Assembly (NCBI GenBank): GCA_029531795.1
Contig: JAPEIS010000005.1
Span: forward strand, 1,920,001-1,984,000
Source: Sclerotinia nivalis
Taxonomy: Eukaryota; Ascomycota; Leotiomycetes; Helotiales; Sclerotiniaceae
DNA length: 64,000 nt
Reading direction: 5' to 3'
The notes beneath the pieces are model-generated. The model made no database searches. It was not told the origin of the DNA and saw only the letters and a program-made list of their open reading frames with translations. Positions 23,644-33,473 of the stretch are shown piece by piece. The position numbers were made by a program, and so were the translations under genes. Positions within the stretch are counted from its first letter, which is position 1, and the number at the start of each line of letters is the position of its first letter.

Positions 23644-26600
23644 ATGATTGTGTTGCGTGGAAGGTTGAATCTGAACATCGCAAGAGTTCCAAGTCCACTG
23701 AGTCACTGCTCGAGAATATTCTACGATTCCGAGAGGACGCGACTTTCTTTGTTTGACTCGCGCACCACCTCGATAAGTTTTTACAACACAACCTTGTATC
23801 GCAAATTTTCTGGGACGTCAAGAATTATGGCGAGCTCCCAAGATACTAGTAAATGGACGGCCCCGGTGGTTAGGAAAGAATTCTTGAACTTTTTTGAGAA
23901 GCATGCTCATTCTGTTGGTAAGTGGCGGGGTAATTCTTTATGAAGGGGTTTCATTGGGGTATTTCAACTACGGATATCCCCCATGAATCGAACAAAACTT
24001 CTTCTGTAGCTTTGGCACTCCTCTCTCAGAATTTGAATAGTCTATTGAAGCTATATCACTAACAAAAAACAGTGCCATCGTCCTCTGTGGTCCCTCACAA
24101 TGACCCCACTCTCCTCTTTACGAATGCTGGTATGAACCAGTTCAAGCCGATTTTCCTCGGCACGGTGGGAAAGACTGATGATATGGCACAACTGAAGAGA
24201 GCAGTGGATACACAAAAGGTAATGATTGGGTTGCTGCTGCTATCATGGATATACGCTAACGGAGTTGTAGTGTATTCGTGCTGGAGGAAAACACAACGTA
24301 GGACTGGCTACATGACTCTCATCGGGAAGTATATAATCTGATTGTTTATAGGATCTCGATGATGTCGGAAAGGATAGTTATCATCATGTAAGTTACCCCT
24401 TATATGCCATATTTGAACAGTTCTAACATGTGAGTCATAGACCTTCTTCGAGATGTTGGGGAACTGGTCGTTTGGCGATTACTTCAAGTCAGATGCTATT
24501 GCGATGGCATGGGAGTTACTCACAAAAGTCTACGGGTTAGATCCAGATCGATTATACGTCACATATTTTGAAGGAGATTCGGAAAATAACGTACCAGCGG
24601 ATACAGAGGCTAAGGAGTTATGGCTGAAGGCTGGAGTTAAGGAGGACCATATCCTGACAGGAAACATGAAGGATAACTTTTGGGAGATGGGGGAGACAGG
24701 ACCTTGCGGACCTTGTAGTGAAATCCATTACGACAGAATAGGAGGAGGGCGCAATGCTGCTCATCTTGTCAATCAAGATGACCCTAACGTATTGGAAATT
24801 TGGAATATCGTCTTTATCCAATTCGACCGACAGAAGGATAGATCACTGAAGACTCTACCAGCCAAACATATTGATACTGGTATGGGTTATGAACGTTTGG
24901 TATCGGTATTGCAGGACAAATCGTCAAATTATGACACAGATGTTTTCTCACCATTATTTGCCAAGATTCAAGAAGTCACACAGGCCAGACCATATACCGA
25001 TAAATATGGCAAGGACGATACCGACGGGATCGATACTGCTTATCGTGTTATTGCTGATCATATTCGTTTACTCACTTTCGCTATTTCCGATGGTGGTGTT
25101 CCCAACAACGAAGGACGGGGCTATGTTGTTCGACGTGTTTTGAGAAGAGGATCTCGTTATGCTCGAAAATACTTCAACGCCGAGATTGGTAGCTTCTTCT
25201 CCAAAATCCTGCCAGCTCTTGTTGAACAAATGGGCGAGCAATTTCCTGAGATAGTCAAAAAGCAACAAGATGTCAAGGAAATCCTGGATGAGGAAGAAGA
25301 GGCTTTCGCTAGAACTTTGGATCGTGGTGAGAAGATGTTCGAGAAATACGCCGCCCAAGCCATCAAGACGAATACCAAAAAACTCTCGGGTGCAGATGTA
25401 TGGAGATTATACGACACTTTTGGTTTCCCAGAAGATTTGACCAAAATTATGGCTGAGGAGAGAGGTCTCGAGACAGATGAAGGGGAGATCGAGATTGCCA
25501 AAGAGAAGGCGCGTGAGGCTAGTAAATCCGTCAAGGAGGCTGCCCACACTTTCGCGAAATTAGATGTACATCAAATTGCCGAGCTTGACAACATAGGTAT
25601 TGCTCGAACCAATGATGATGCCAAATTTTCGAAGGGCGATTCAACAGGCAAGGTCCAACTCATTTACGATGGCAAGAGCTTCCTCAAGAGCACCGCAGAT
25701 TTGCCAAGTGATAAGCCATTTGGCATTCTCCTAGATAAGACTAACTTCTATGCTGAACAAGGTGGTCAAGTTTTCGATACCGGCAAAATCATAATTGATG
25801 GTGTTGCGGAATTCAAGGTTCTTGATACTCAAGCATATGGTGGATACATTGTCCATAATGGTTACATGGACTATGGAAACTTCAAGGCTGGAGATGAAGT
25901 TATTTGCGAATACGACGAATTAAGAAGACAACCTATTCGCAACAATCATACTGGTACCCACATTCTCAACCATGCATTGAGGGAGCATTTAGGTGAAGAT
26001 ATCAACCAAAAGGGATCACTTGTCGACCAAGAGAAATTACGATTTGATTTCTCGCATAAAGCTCAAGTCACACTACCTGAACTCAAGAAGATCGAGGACT
26101 CTTCAAATTCCTACATCAAACAAAACTGCAAGATTTACTCGAAAGATGTTGATCTTGACACTGCAAAGGCTATTGAGGGTGTACGTGCTGTCTTCGGCGA
26201 AACATACCCGAATCCTGTTCGAGTGGTGTCAGTTGGTGTCGAGGTTGACATTCTACTCGCCGAACCAAAGAACCCAGAATGGCGAAAAGTCAGTGTCGAA
26301 TTCTGCGGTGGAACTCATGTCGATCAGACTGGCATTATTAAGGACCTCGTTATCGTCGAGGAGAGTGGTATTGCCAAGGGAATTCGAAGAATCATCGCCT
26401 ATACTGGTGATGCCGCGCATGAGGCACAGAGAGCCGCCTCAGAATTCGGCAAACGTATTGCTGCTTTAGATGCTATGCCTCACGGCGTAGAGAAGGAACA
26501 GGAGGTCAAAGCAACACAAAACGACTTGAACCACCTTACTATTTCGGTACTGGCTAAGGAGGATTTGAAGAAGAAATTCACCAAGGTTCAAAAAGATGTC

Positions 26601-27079
26601 CTTGATGAGCAAAAAAAGAAGCAGAAGGCCGAATCCAAGACTGCTTTGGATACTGTTACTGCTCACTTTGCTGATCCAAAGAACAAGGACAGCACCGCAT
26701 ATATTGCGCAATTGCCAATCTCTGCAAACTCCAAGGCTATTGCTGATGTGATGAACCATTTCAAGTCCAAAGCAAAGGAGAAGACAGTTTATCTCTTTGG
26801 AGGCAGTGCTAGTGAGGGTGCTGTCGTGCACGGAGTTTACGTCGGTACAGTAAGTGCAACTATTTCCTTTATCCTTTGAAAATGTTGACTAACGCTATAT
26901 AGGATGCTGCCTCTAAGGGCGTGAGTGCGGAGCAATGGGCCGCAGCAGTCTCGGAGGTCATAGGAGGTCGATCTGGTGGCAAGGAGCCAACTCGCACTGG
27001 TCAAGGAACCAATCCAGATAAGATCAAGGATGCGGTTGCTGTTGCCGAGAAATGGTTTGCAGAGAAATTGAAGCTTTGA
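23644..27079 (+). CDS. ALA1: alanyl-tRNA synthetase, predicted cytosolic and mitochondrial
   Basis: Six exons (23644-23917, 24073-24218, 24271-24297, 24352-24387, 24441-26849, 26903-27079) give 1022 residues from the first ATG. The enzyme charges tRNA-Ala. The class II catalytic core is N-terminal ([35 protein letters not shown]). The editing domain carries HTGTH near residue 664 and CGGTH near 783, its zinc/deacylation motifs. The C-terminal domain (C-Ala) ends the protein. Residues 1-61 are rich in Arg, Ser and hydrophobics with almost no acids, as in a mitochondrial presequence. A second in-frame ATG at 23827 (Met62) starts the normal cytosolic N-terminus [19 protein letters not shown]. 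Two start codons on one gene would give both enzymes, as in yeast ALA1, where the mitochondrial form uses an upstream ACG start. Confidence 0.96.
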
Positions 27080-27678
27080 GCAGTTATACCCTGGTCTAAA
27101 AGAAATTTCTTACAGCGGAAGAAAATACTTTTCCAAAGTTTAGACGTTGGTTGGTTCTCGGGAGGAAAGCCCCACTTGCAGTAACTCATATCAGATAAAT
27201 ATTGTATTTTGAGCATCAATTTCGGCTAGTTGATTACGGCTTTACCAACAAAGGTGCGTTGATGGTGTCAAGTGTTGTTTTCTCATCCAAATCGAGGATA
27301 CTTTGTACGAAATGAGGTTCGCTGTCCGAGTTTGTCACAATCTACACAAGTATGCTATTACAATTTTGAGCCCGGACTTTCAAACGGCATATTCTAGTAG
27401 GTGTTGTGGATATCCGGAGTCGATTTCGAATATGGAAAGCGCAGTTATATTTCGTTACTTCACCACAGGATTGGAGAGAGTTAAAAGTGCAACTATCCAA
27501 TATGTCTCCCAATGTGCTTTCCCAATTCAATTCAAAAGGAGTTGGTGTAAACACCCACAGACCTTGCCAAAACTACATACTCTTGCATCACAATCAATGC
27601 TTTATATTCTGCGAGACGTCTCAAGTGTTTATTCATTCATATATATTCGATTGCTTGTTTGCTTAATACATTACGAAA
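27080..27678. other. intergenic region
   Basis: About 600 bases between two genes on the same strand. It holds the 3' end of the synthetase transcript and the promoter of the repeat-bearing gene. No additional coding signal is seen. Confidence 0.5.
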
Positions 27679-30003
27679 ATGAACCCTCATAACAATGGCC
27701 ACGATCCTCGTGATAACCCTCTTTACGGAACCCCCAACTTTCCACCGAGCAATATACCAAATAACCCACCTTCTCAACAACATTTGACGAACCCTCATAA
27801 CAATGGCCACGATCCTCGTGATAACCATCTCTACGGAACCCCCAACTTTCCACCGAGCAATATACCAAATAACCCACCTTCTCAACAACATTTGATGAAC
27901 CCTCATAACAATGGCCACGATCCTCGTGATGACCCTCTCTACGGAACCCCCAACTTTCCACCGAGCAATATAGCAAATAACTCACCTTCTCAACAACATT
28001 TCTTTGCTCCTCAACCACAACAACATTTCATATCTCAAATGCAACCATTTCCACTAGGTCATGTATCAAATAGCTCATTTTCTCAACACCGTACCTTTGG
28101 TTCTCAATCACAACAACACTCAACTCCGCAAATACAGGCAATCATCGAACGTCCTATAATGCCCCAGCCGCCATTATCATTCACAGGACAATCCATGTCT
28201 CAAATTGCACCACTATCGTCACAACCATATCCAAAGCCCCGCCCACAATCAGCGCCTCGAGTCCAGGGTACAATGGACCTTGAAGCCTTAATGGACCATT
28301 CACCCCGGCCTCAATCGTCATTTCAAAAGAGTCCACTAAACCCCTATGGTTCTACCTCAAATTGGATGGAACTACAAGAGTCGCCGGCCCAATCGAAAGT
28401 TCAAGAACCTAAACAAAACTTTACACCGAACGGTTCTGGAGCTCAAAGCTCCTTCTATGGTCCTCCGCCAAAAGAACAGTCTGATGCTCAGAAGTCACAT
28501 CCAACAGCCCGTCTCATTTCAGATTTTGATATGTCTTCTAACATGCCTTGGGATGAACCGCAAGATGATTCTCCTTTAAATCAACATGACGAGCAGCTTG
28601 GTCAGGATCTTTCGTCGGAAAAGCGTCCATCAGTTTCATCTGACTCGTCCTCGCTGCCAAAAAGACAACGATTGTCTGGACCAGACTTGGACAATACTGA
28701 AACTACGGAGAATGGCAATGGGGACAATTCGATGCAATTTTCAGAATTGGGCAATGTCGAAGCTATGAAAGACCACAGTGGAGATAATTCGTCACCTCTT
28801 TCAGAGTTAAACAATGTTGAAGCTATGGAAGATCGCAATGGAGATAATTCGTCACCTCTTTCAGAGTTAATCAATGTTGAAGCTATGGAAGATCGCAATG
28901 GAGATAATTCGTCACCTCTTTCAGAGTTAAACAACGTTGAAGCTATGGAAGATCGCAATGGAGATAATTCGTCACCTCTTTCAGAGTTAAACAACGTTGA
29001 AGCTATGGAAGATCGCAATGGAGATAATTCGTCACCTCTTTCAGAGTTAAACAATGTTGAAGCTATGGAAGATCACAATGGAGACAATTCGATACATCTT
29101 TCGAAGCTAGACAATGCTGAAGCTATGGAGGTTGGTAACGGACACAATCCGGCGTCTGATCTTCGAGGCCAGCTTCTTTCGCGGAATTATTTCGTATTTT
29201 ATTTGGGCAGGAGCTTGATTACCAACTATTCTATTATCAATGCAGCTACCCTTCGTTCCGTGTGTCATTATATCAATCGCATTTTGCCCACAGTCACGGC
29301 GCAGGACATTTCCAAGGCATACATGAACTTGGTTGACATGGAAAAGCACAATCCTGCTATGGACGGCAAATCGTTTGACTATCGTCTAAGAAACCGGTTT
29401 GTAAGGTTAGCTCAATATTTGGGCTTCGACTCGACGAGAGTTGCCGACATTTGCCAAAAGCTGGTCGTAATATACAACAGTAGGCCAGCCAACGTGGAGA
29501 TGCTTGAAGACGGACTTGGGTTCCAACCTTTAATCACCCACCTCTACTCTCTCAGAAAGAAAGTGATTTTTATGGCTGACTTTAAAGGCAATAACGGTGA
29601 TGCAATGTTTAAAGGACATTTAGACTTGCTTATGGCAGAAACAATTAATATGGTGCAAATTCCAATCCCCTGCATGCTGGCAAGAGCTCCGGTTTATATG
29701 CGTAATGTCTCAGGAGATCACATACTCATGACGGGAGACGTATTGAAAACTCCGGCCACTGTTTCTGGGAGCAAAGAAGATCAAGTATTGAAAATGGTAA
29801 TGGAGGATTTGTCATGCAAGGAAGATGATACGGTGTTTATGGGCAATAGTGCACATCACATTGAACCTCTAACACTGCGAGGACTTCTGCAGGTGGACCT
29901 CACAGGACCGATGGGACAGTCACAATTGTCTTCCACACAGGGGATGCGGTACAAAGTTGATACATACACTACTCTGAAGAAGATTTTGGCAGACGAGTTT
30001 TGA
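27679..30003 (+). CDS. 774-residue protein with N-terminal repeats and C-terminal domain of unknown type
   Basis: One long intronless frame from an ATG. Residues 2-109 are three copies of a 36-residue unit (NPHNNGHDPRD...YGTPNFPPSN). A Gln/Pro/Ser-rich disordered region follows to about residue 340, including the acidic/Ser/Lys cluster SSDSSSLPKRQRLSG, a possible nuclear localisation signal. Eight copies of a 20-residue unit (core NVEAMEDRNGDNSSPLSEL) occupy about 335-494. The last 280 residues look globular. Within them ILMTGDVLKTP, GSKEDQVLKMV and DDTVFMGNSAHHIEPLTLRG are arranged like the second half of a HAD-type fold, but the nucleophile DxDxT motif is not evident. I regard HAD relation as a weak guess. 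Long open frames opposite the repeats are shadows. Confidence 0.72.
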   Translation: MNPHNNGHDPRDNPLYGTPNFPPSNIPNNPPSQQHLTNPHNNGHDPRDNHLYGTPNFPPSNIPNNPPSQQHLMNPHNNGHDPRDDPLYGTPNFPPSNIANNSPSQQHFFAPQPQQHFISQMQPFPLGHVSNSSFSQHRTFGSQSQQHSTPQIQAIIERPIMPQPPLSFTGQSMSQIAPLSSQPYPKPRPQSAPRVQGTMDLEALMDHSPRPQSSFQKSPLNPYGSTSNWMELQESPAQSKVQEPKQNFTPNGSGAQSSFYGPPPKEQSDAQKSHPTARLISDFDMSSNMPWDEPQDDSPLNQHDEQLGQDLSSEKRPSVSSDSSSLPKRQRLSGPDLDNTETTENGNGDNSMQFSELGNVEAMKDHSGDNSSPLSELNNVEAMEDRNGDNSSPLSELINVEAMEDRNGDNSSPLSELNNVEAMEDRNGDNSSPLSELNNVEAMEDRNGDNSSPLSELNNVEAMEDHNGDNSIHLSKLDNAEAMEVGNGHNPASDLRGQLLSRNYFVFYLGRSLITNYSIINAATLRSVCHYINRILPTVTAQDISKAYMNLVDMEKHNPAMDGKSFDYRLRNRFVRLAQYLGFDSTRVADICQKLVVIYNSRPANVEMLEDGLGFQPLITHLYSLRKKVIFMADFKGNNGDAMFKGHLDLLMAETINMVQIPIPCMLARAPVYMRNVSGDHILMTGDVLKTPATVSGSKEDQVLKMVMEDLSCKEDDTVFMGNSAHHIEPLTLRGLLQVDLTGPMGQSQLSSTQGMRYKVDTYTTLKKILADEF
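27682..28005 (+). repeat. three tandem 108 bp coding repeats
   Basis: Units start at 27682, 27790 and 27898. They are nearly identical (few substitutions), in frame, and each encodes 36 residues. The near-identity implies recent amplification or homogenisation. Confidence 0.95.
28681..29160 (+). repeat. eight tandem 60 bp coding repeats
   Basis: The period is exactly 60 bp, encoding 20 residues. The four central units (28801-29040) differ by only a few bases, while units at both ends are progressively diverged, as expected for unequal exchange acting in the middle of an array. The frame is kept throughout. Confidence 0.95.
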
Positions 30004-30569
30004 TGAATCTCTCCTTTTTTGAAGAGACTGATCGATCGCCACGGTCGGGTTTTTTTAATGGTAGAGACGCCAATCACACTGGCATTCGAGTTTATACTAT
30101 GGAGGTGTCAAGGTCAAGTTCCGTAGGTATACATAAAGTCATCTGATAAATAATTACCTCCCTGGTTGATGTTAGATGTTGAAAAGAAACTGAGCTCTAG
30201 ATTTACAGTAGGGTTGCAAAGTTGATATGAGTGTTATACGAAGTGACATAATAACCTGTTGAGACGTAAATGTGAGGCATGGCTATGTTAAAGCGGCCTG
30301 ATAAAAAAGCCCACATGGCCGGGCGCTCAAGTTATGCCAAATCTTTAAGAGATTTTCAATGTCTAGATAACTACCGCATATCAGCTGGGGACTTCTACAT
30401 AGTCACTGACAGTATCGGGATAACACTGGAGAATAAAAAAGTCTGCTAAAGGCGAGCACATATTGATGTGGTCGTCACTCCCTTTGTGATTTTACTTTTG
30501 CTGAACTCCATGCAAGTATTGTATTCCACTATCCGGATTTATTTTGCATATAAAGAGACGCCACACACA
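30004..30569. other. intergenic region between convergent genes
   Basis: No gene seen. A direct repeat of AAAGCGGCCTGATAAAAAAG character lies near 30290-30310, but nothing that can be named. It presumably contains two 3' UTRs. Confidence 0.45.
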
Positions 30570-31124
30570 TCAGATATCCAGCCTCCTCTTCTTCTCCCTG
30601 GAACAACTCGTTTTATCCCTTGAACTACTAGAATTCGTCCTCGTCCTACATCTTCCCCTCTCCACGCCCTCATCCCTTAGACTGCACTGCTCGCAATGAC
30701 TGTCGCCATAACTTCCAAAACCAGAACTAGGTTCATCACCACTGTCTCTTTTTTGCATTCCTCCATTTCTACAGCGACATTCTCTACTATCGCTTGTAAT
30801 TTCCGGCCTTTCTGACCCGGACGATCCCGCACGATCTCGAGAGACTGGTCTCCAGTCTGATTGTGCAGACGTAGGCTGGAGTTTTTGTGATTGGTGTGAT
30901 GATAATGATGATGACTTCTTTCCATCCATAATGATTTGGTTTAGAGAAAATGGATTTAGATTTGGACTTGTCCATTCGGTGTTTGAGAGACACATTGCGG
31001 TAGGCGAGTTGAAAGGGGTATCTGGGACGTTGTCTGGGGAGTGAGAGACGTCTAGACGGGTGTAGTCGCGGTGTTGTCTATTGGTGGGATCGAGATAGGG
31101 GTTATGTTTTCGGGGGATATTCAT
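30570..31124 (-). CDS. small hypothetical protein, Ser/Arg-rich
   Basis: Single open frame of 184 residues from the ATG at 31124 (MNIPRKHNPYLDP); the frame upstream of it has no ATG. The first half holds a Pro/Asn-rich segment. The second half is rich in Ser, Arg and Cys (SRECRCRNGGMQKRD, CEQCSLRDEGVERGRC) and ends in a basic cluster (REKKRRLDI) that could be a nuclear localisation signal. The Cys spacing (CRC, CEQC, GRC, SC) hints at metal binding but matches no family I know. The biased composition and the absence of long competing frames support a real gene, but a transcript is needed to be sure. Confidence 0.5.
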   Translation of the reverse strand: MNIPRKHNPYLDPTNRQHRDYTRLDVSHSPDNVPDTPFNSPTAMCLSNTEWTSPNLNPFSLNQIIMDGKKSSSLSSHQSQKLQPTSAQSDWRPVSRDRAGSSGSERPEITSDSRECRCRNGGMQKRDSGDEPSSGFGSYGDSHCEQCSLRDEGVERGRCRTRTNSSSSRDKTSCSREKKRRLDI

Positions 31125-32130
31125 GATTTTATAATGTTTGAGAGAATGCTTTGGAGGGATTGAATATATGGGAGAAGAAAGATCCAAGAATTACTTTTGC
31201 TAAATAGAATTTGTTTCGAGTTCGAGGAGTGGTAATTAGTATCAGATATACTTCACTTTACTTCTCGGTTCTTATGTTAGAAACCGTTTGTCCACATGCA
31301 TGACATCGGATGGAAATGATGGGCGAGTGGTGCGACAACATTGCGGAGAAACCAGGATGTAGATATGGCATTGATCTTCTGGTATATTGCTGATCGTATT
31401 TGATGTTTCGTTATGATTGGGATTTCAAAATCCAGGGCGTTATTAGCAGGGATACTTTCGTTTGGGACTCTGGGGCGAGCATGATGTCTAGGGCTGTGCA
31501 AGCTCGGTGTCGATTCTCGACTCCACGCAGTATCCACAATAAACACGCGTAAAAAGGCCATGTGGGGGTAAGATTGAGAAGGTTTATAGTGATCGCATGG
31601 AAGATCGAATCGAGGGGTGTGACTCTGGCAAAGTATGGATTCTAAAAGGCCTAGAATTTGGTGATGGCATTGAGAGTTCCCCTTATTCAATTATGTGCTC
31701 ATAGTATAGAATGCGAGATCATGAACAAGTATCTTTGCCGAGCAGTTCTCTTAGCCAGAATTTTCGGGAAAAATAATCGAACTGAGCTTTATGTGTGTCT
31801 CTAAATTTCGATTCTTTCTCAATCAAAAAAAAAAAAAATCTCTCAAAGAAATATCATCAAAGTAAACATTAGTATAGTTTAAAAGTGCTACAAAAATGAG
31901 TTCCGTGGAAAGCCCCCCTTTTTCCCTCGGTACTTGTAGCTTCGACCAAATTTGATAAAATCTCCAGCAAGCCAAAAGTCCCTGCATTCGATTTTCCTCT
32001 CCTCGGCCTACACCGCCTGCAAGCCCAAAAAACCGCATACCACACCCCCTAAAAAATCTCTGCCCCACACGCACACACTTCAAAAAATCACCATTTTTCT
32101 TCGCACAAACAAAATAGCAAAACATGTCAA
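31125..32130. other. intergenic region with a poly(A/T) tract
   Basis: Contains an A13 run near 31828-31840 and a minus-strand frame of 94 codons from ATG 31561 that lacks recognisable features. The right end is the 3' flank of the tRNA gene, where the minus strand reads a TTTT run about 6 bases after the tRNA, fitting RNA polymerase III termination. Confidence 0.45.
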
Positions 32131-32244
32131 TGAACAGAGGGGGATTCGAACCCCCGCGGGCTAAGCCCATGAGAATGCTAATTGATTGAATCAACTAAGC
32201 TGTTGAGCTTGAGCCACACGCCATAACCACTCGGCCATCTGTCC
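32131..32244 (-). tRNA. tRNA-Leu(CAA) with intron
   Basis: Minus-strand class II tRNA. The 7 bp acceptor stem GGACAGA/TCTGTTC ends in discriminator A73. T8 and a normal D arm (GCCGAGTGGTTATGGC) follow, with R26. The anticodon loop is CTCAAG with anticodon CAA at 32209-32211. The T arm (32139-32155) is perfect, GGGGG-TTCGAAT-CCCCC. About 34 bases of intron begin after position 37, the standard intron site, as almost always in eukaryotic tRNA-Leu(CAA). The anticodon stem pairs poorly (several G-U pairs or one mismatch, depending on the 3' splice point). The variable arm GGGCTTAGCCC looks like that of tRNA-Ser. The A discriminator and CAA anticodon argue for leucine. Confidence 0.85.
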
Positions 32245-33473
32245 TGTTTACATGTTTCAGTGGAGCTCATTGGGAAGTATTACTCGCTCAGTCCCCACGA
32301 ATTTGGATCAAGTTGTTTCTGGCTTCAGTATTCCAGGACATTATGCCTTTTGAGCTTCAGTGATATTTAAGAGGAGGCATCAACGTGCAATGCTATGAGT
32401 TGTAGACAATGTATGGAATCACACTCATAATTTCTAATGTCTACTTTTATGACAACCAAACGACCACAATTATCAAGAAGAAAATAGGAGAATGAATGGA
32501 ATAGATCAATTATTATGACTACCATTAGTCCGGACAACCGGACCATTTGATGTTTGAAAAGCTGTGGAGGAACATTTGTAGCTTGGACATTCCGGATGAA
32601 TTCGAAGCAAATACATTATAACATATAGATCTTTGTTGGCTTGCAGTCAGGGCTAGCTTGTTTAGGTGTTACTCATGACTCCATAAGTAAAAAGACACCC
32701 AACTTAATAATAAGTATAGAATCTGGTAAATACTTTCTGAATTGCAGAAAGACTTCAACTGGAAAATTACATACTCAGAAAAGTGTAAGAAATAGTGGCA
32801 AAAATGTGTACTGTGTAATGCATTCATGGAGCACAACATGGCAGGTTGGTAGCTTCCAGTCATCTTCAATCAAAAATATGAGACTTCTCAGCATGAATTA
32901 TCTTTCATTCTAGACAGTTTCTTTTCAAGAAAACACCACAGCATTCATACTTCAAGGTTGTGATTAAAATCTCTGGACTTTCTTCCGTCGAGTCTGTACT
33001 GCCAGCTAGATGATGAGCCTCACTCAAGGGAGCATGATGACAAAATGGACAAGAGCAACAAAATTCCAGGGAAGGACCAAGGATATTTGAAGTTTTTGAT
33101 TTCAACATCATATAGATCATAAGCAAATGATAGTAAGTTAAAAATCATGTATATAATGTTCTCGATATTGAATTATAGAATGAATTGAAGTTCAGAGGAT
33201 ATATTATTCACTAATAACTATTGCAACAATACCTAATCACACATAATTATGGGCCATGGCGGAGCTTGACAGCGTCAAAGTGAATGCCCCAAAATATTGA
33301 TACCTTCACATATATAGCCTTAGCAATCATCTATCAACCTTTTCTTAATTGACAATTCCTTCATACAAGTTTATCCGCCAATTCAACCTCTTTGAACAAA
33401 ATAATTATTAAGCCCTATACTTTGCATTTTACTAGATGAAGGGGGATTTTAAATCATCACCAACAAAAACGCC
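32245..33473. other. intergenic region between the tRNA and the transcription factor
   Basis: AT-rich with no recognised gene. Frames at about 32641-32913 and 32905-33126 look non-coding. The last 250 bases, with CT-rich and AATT-rich stretches, are the likely promoter of the Zn2Cys6 gene. Confidence 0.45.

Noticed and set aside
27637..28018. Two minus-strand repeat-containing frames
   Set aside because: Both are antisense shadows of the 108 bp repeats in the 774-residue gene.
28602..29054. 150-codon minus-strand open frame with repeated RGDELSPLRSSIASTL
   Set aside because: It lies antisense to the 60 bp coding repeats; the open frame exists because a 60 bp period without a stop is open in every copy. 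It has no independent support.
31277..31561. Minus-strand 94-codon frame starting MAFLRVFIVDTAW
   Set aside because: It has no family resemblance, clear splice partners or compositional support. A gene here is possible but unsupported.
32131..32244. Calling the tRNA a serine tRNA because of its variable arm
   Set aside because: Position 73 is A rather than G, the loop reads CTCAAG, and no serine anticodon can be placed in the loop; leucine(CAA) with an intron fits better.
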